This document shows, piece by piece, positions 62,325-64,000 of a stretch of DNA of 64,000 bases. Under the pieces are notes generated by a model. It was not told where the DNA came from. It searched no databases and worked only from the letters and a program-made list of their open reading frames with translations. Both the position numbers and the translations under genes were made by a program. This DNA comes from an uncultured Alphaproteobacteria bacterium (lineage in GTDB: Bacteria; Pseudomonadota; Alphaproteobacteria; CAAGCB01; CAG-977), in NCBI GenBank assembly GCA_944393745.1, contig CALYBD010000003.1:1-64000 (forward strand). The letters are read 5' to 3'. Each line of letters starts with the position of its first letter. The stretch's first letter is position 1.

Positions 62325-64000
62325 TTATTCCTCCTGATCTTCCGATGAACCGGAAGTCGCCCATTCATCAAAACGCGCTAAATGATCAAAATCGTTATAT
62401 TGTAACGAAACGCTTGTGTCCGGTGTTGCCAGATAAGGCGTTTGAGGATCGTCATAAGTGTTGATCAGATCTTTTAGCCGTTGCAGAGCTTTATCGGCTT
62501 CTTCCGCGGTTTTTTCTTTGTCCGTCGTGATTTTTCGGATCATTGCACCGTCTTGTTGTCCGCGCAGGCGCCAATATTCCATGGCGGTTGCGGTTTTGTT
62601 TTTGATGTTTTCAAATCCGTTTTGCTGTAAAATGGCAGCTTCCAGCGGCAGTTGCGGAGAATAACCGGCCAAAACCGTATTCGTTGCGGGAAGTTTGCCC
62701 GTTTTATAATCAATTAAAGTAATGCTGCCGTCGTTTTTAAGGTCGATTCTGTCGGCAACACAACGCAAAGTAAAATCGCCGCCTTTGGTCTTAAAAGAAA
62801 TCTTACCTTCCTGTTCGCACAGGATTTTGGCGGTTTCTTCCTGTCTTTTTTTCTGTTGGCCGACGAACCACTTTAAAGCGGATTCCAAACGCGGTTTCCA
62901 AAAGGCTGCGGCAGTTTGCGAAAAATTTAATTCTTTGAATAAATCCGAACCGATTCTTAATATCTCGGATTCGGCATTGGCCGGCAATTTTGCGGGATAT
63001 TCGGCGCAAAACATTTCGACCGCCTTGTGAACGATCGTGCCGTAATCGGCGGCATTAAATTCTGCGTCAATATCGTCCAACGGCTGTAGTTCCAGAATAT
63101 GTCGCGCGTAAACGGAATACGGATCACGCATCAGCGCTTCTATTTTTGTGACCGACAACTTGCGAGGACGAGCTTGAACGGGCGGATTCGGTTGCGGCGG
63201 CAGAAAAGATAAAAAAGCCTGCGGTTCATCAATCTTTCGGGCCCAATGCTGCAAATCTCCCCCCTCAAACTGCAGACCGGAAATGTCCAAAACGGTTTGC
63301 AACCGCATCAACCAGCGGGACGGGACACAAGGGGTTCCTCCTTCTTTGACGGATCGGGTCATAATCAGTTTTTCGGCGCAAAAAGCCTGTGCAAAATCAT
63401 GTGCGGACAAAGCGATTTTTTGTTCCGGAGCAGATAAACCGCACTGTTCGCGCATTGGGCGGGACAGCCACGGATCGGCGTTTGGCGTTTGGGGCCAGGT
63501 TCCTTCGTTCAATCCGCCCAGAATTAAAACATCGGGCTGGATCAGGCGCGCTTCCATCGTTCCCAGAATATCCAGTCGCGGGTGCATGCCGTACTTCGGA
63601 CGGACGACAACTCCTTTAAACAAAGCCGATAAGAGGGATAAATATTCCTCCGGCGTGATTGGTTCGATTAAATCCGCCTGTTCCTTTAAATCGACAAAAA
63701 AAGCTGCGGCGGCTTCGCCGGCTTCACCGTCCCACAGTCTTTGGGATCCCGTTTTATCCCAGCTTTGCGCCAGCTGTTCCGCCGCGGTTAAATGCGCATT
63801 CAACAGTGTTTCGAAATCCTGCGCCGACGGATCGGTCATCTGCCGGGTAAAGGGGGACAGGCGTTGTTCCAGATCGTGTATGAAATTAATCAAATCCTGC
63901 TTTTTGCTTGTTTCGGCTGCTTTTTTCAACCCCGAAAAGCCGTTGCCGGGACGTTTGCCGCGCAGCAGTTCTTTTTCCGTTTTTCGCACCAAAGATCGAA
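62325..64000 (-). CDS. addB: Double-strand break repair protein AddB, 5'-truncated by window
   Basis: The last 558 or so codons of AddB; the frame is open to the end of the window, so the N-terminal ATPase-like part lies beyond base 64000. Visible are the inactive-helicase-like region (RLDILGTMEARLIQPDVLILGGLNEGTWPQ, DPWLSRPMREQ) and the C-terminal nuclease domain (LSVTKIEALMRDPYSVYARHIL, YGTIVHKAVEMF, catalytic LIDYKTGKLPATN). The TTG at 63992 is not a true start. addA begins two bases before its stop region ends, so translation is coupled. Confidence 0.95.
   Translation of the reverse strand, partial: RSLVRKTEKELLRGKRPGNGFSGLKKAAETSKKQDLINFIHDLEQRLSPFTRQMTDPSAQDFETLLNAHLTAAEQLAQSWDKTGSQRLWDGEAGEAAAAFFVDLKEQADLIEPITPEEYLSLLSALFKGVVVRPKYGMHPRLDILGTMEARLIQPDVLILGGLNEGTWPQTPNADPWLSRPMREQCGLSAPEQKIALSAHDFAQAFCAEKLIMTRSVKEGGTPCVPSRWLMRLQTVLDISGLQFEGGDLQHWARKIDEPQAFLSFLPPQPNPPVQARPRKLSVTKIEALMRDPYSVYARHILELQPLDDIDAEFNAADYGTIVHKAVEMFCAEYPAKLPANAESEILRIGSDLFKELNFSQTAAAFWKPRLESALKWFVGQQKKRQEETAKILCEQEGKISFKTKGGDFTLRCVADRIDLKNDGSITLIDYKTGKLPATNTVLAGYSPQLPLEAAILQQNGFENIKNKTATAMEYWRLRGQQDGAMIRKITTDKEKTAEEADKALQRLKDLINTYDDPQTPYLATPDTSVSLQYNDFDHLARFDEWATSGSSEDQEE

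Overview
This 64 kb window reads as chromosomal DNA of an alphaproteobacterium. The call rests on gene order and gene content: ftsK-lolA; rplU-rpmA-obgE-proB-proA-nadD-rsfS-rlmH leading into gpmI-envC-ctpA-yibQ-rppH; mutS-glnD-murJ with maeB divergent; tsaD divergent from a Mic60 (mitofilin)-like gene and hemY; and addB-addA-trxA. Base composition looks roughly balanced to slightly AT-rich by eye. Most genes are packed, with 4-base ATGA overlaps and few promoters. The lineage within the class cannot be fixed from the sequence alone. A host- or gut-associated, partly fermentative member is an inference, based on hemC/hemD missing from their usual place and a short malic enzyme.

Layout. 1-4.8 kb: lolA, ftsK, a Lon-N domain protein and a CnoX-like thioredoxin-TPR protein (all minus). 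4.9-5.56 kb: tRNA-Gly followed by about 530 bases of duplicated, hairpin-rich non-coding sequence, including a second copy of the tRNA 3' end. 5.56-9.0 kb: a HAD hydrolase, an APH-like kinase and an AspT/YidE-type transporter. 9.1-14.7 kb: gpsA and tsaD, then (plus strand) mic60-like, hemY and an SMR exporter. 14.2-28.3 kb: a long minus-strand run of about 15 housekeeping genes from rplU down to rppH, with an autotransporter set between rlmH and gpmI and a proB interrupted by one in-frame stop codon.

28.4-35 kb is the accessory part. A four-gene minus-strand operon encodes an OmpA-like lipoprotein, two tandem degenerate GGDEF/EAL proteins and a GYF_2-AIM24 protein. It is followed at 33.2 kb by tRNA-Arg, an IS200-type insertion sequence and a solitary PilT/DotB-like ATPase. 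35-39.5 kb: znuB-znuC divergent from znuA, which runs into an exported Memo-AMMECR1 fusion and mutT. 39.5-49.3 kb: pgsA and trpS (plus), an orphan cysteine-rich secreted protein, and murJ-glnD-mutS (minus). 49.3-58.4 kb: maeB, a PhoR-type histidine kinase whose 3' end overlaps a convergent ampG-like gene by 101 bases, typA, a secreted EF-hand protein, an adenosine-kinase-like PfkB protein, and an EI24-lipoprotein-PAP2 operon. 58.4-64 kb: trxA, addA and the 3' part of addB, which runs off the window.

The best candidates for something undescribed are the repeat/structured-RNA block behind tRNA-Gly, the lipoprotein/degenerate GGDEF-EAL/AIM24 operon with the nearby ATPase, and the exported Memo-AMMECR1 fusion placed in a zinc-uptake operon. 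I saw no CRISPR array, prophage, toxin-antitoxin pair or recognisable defence system.
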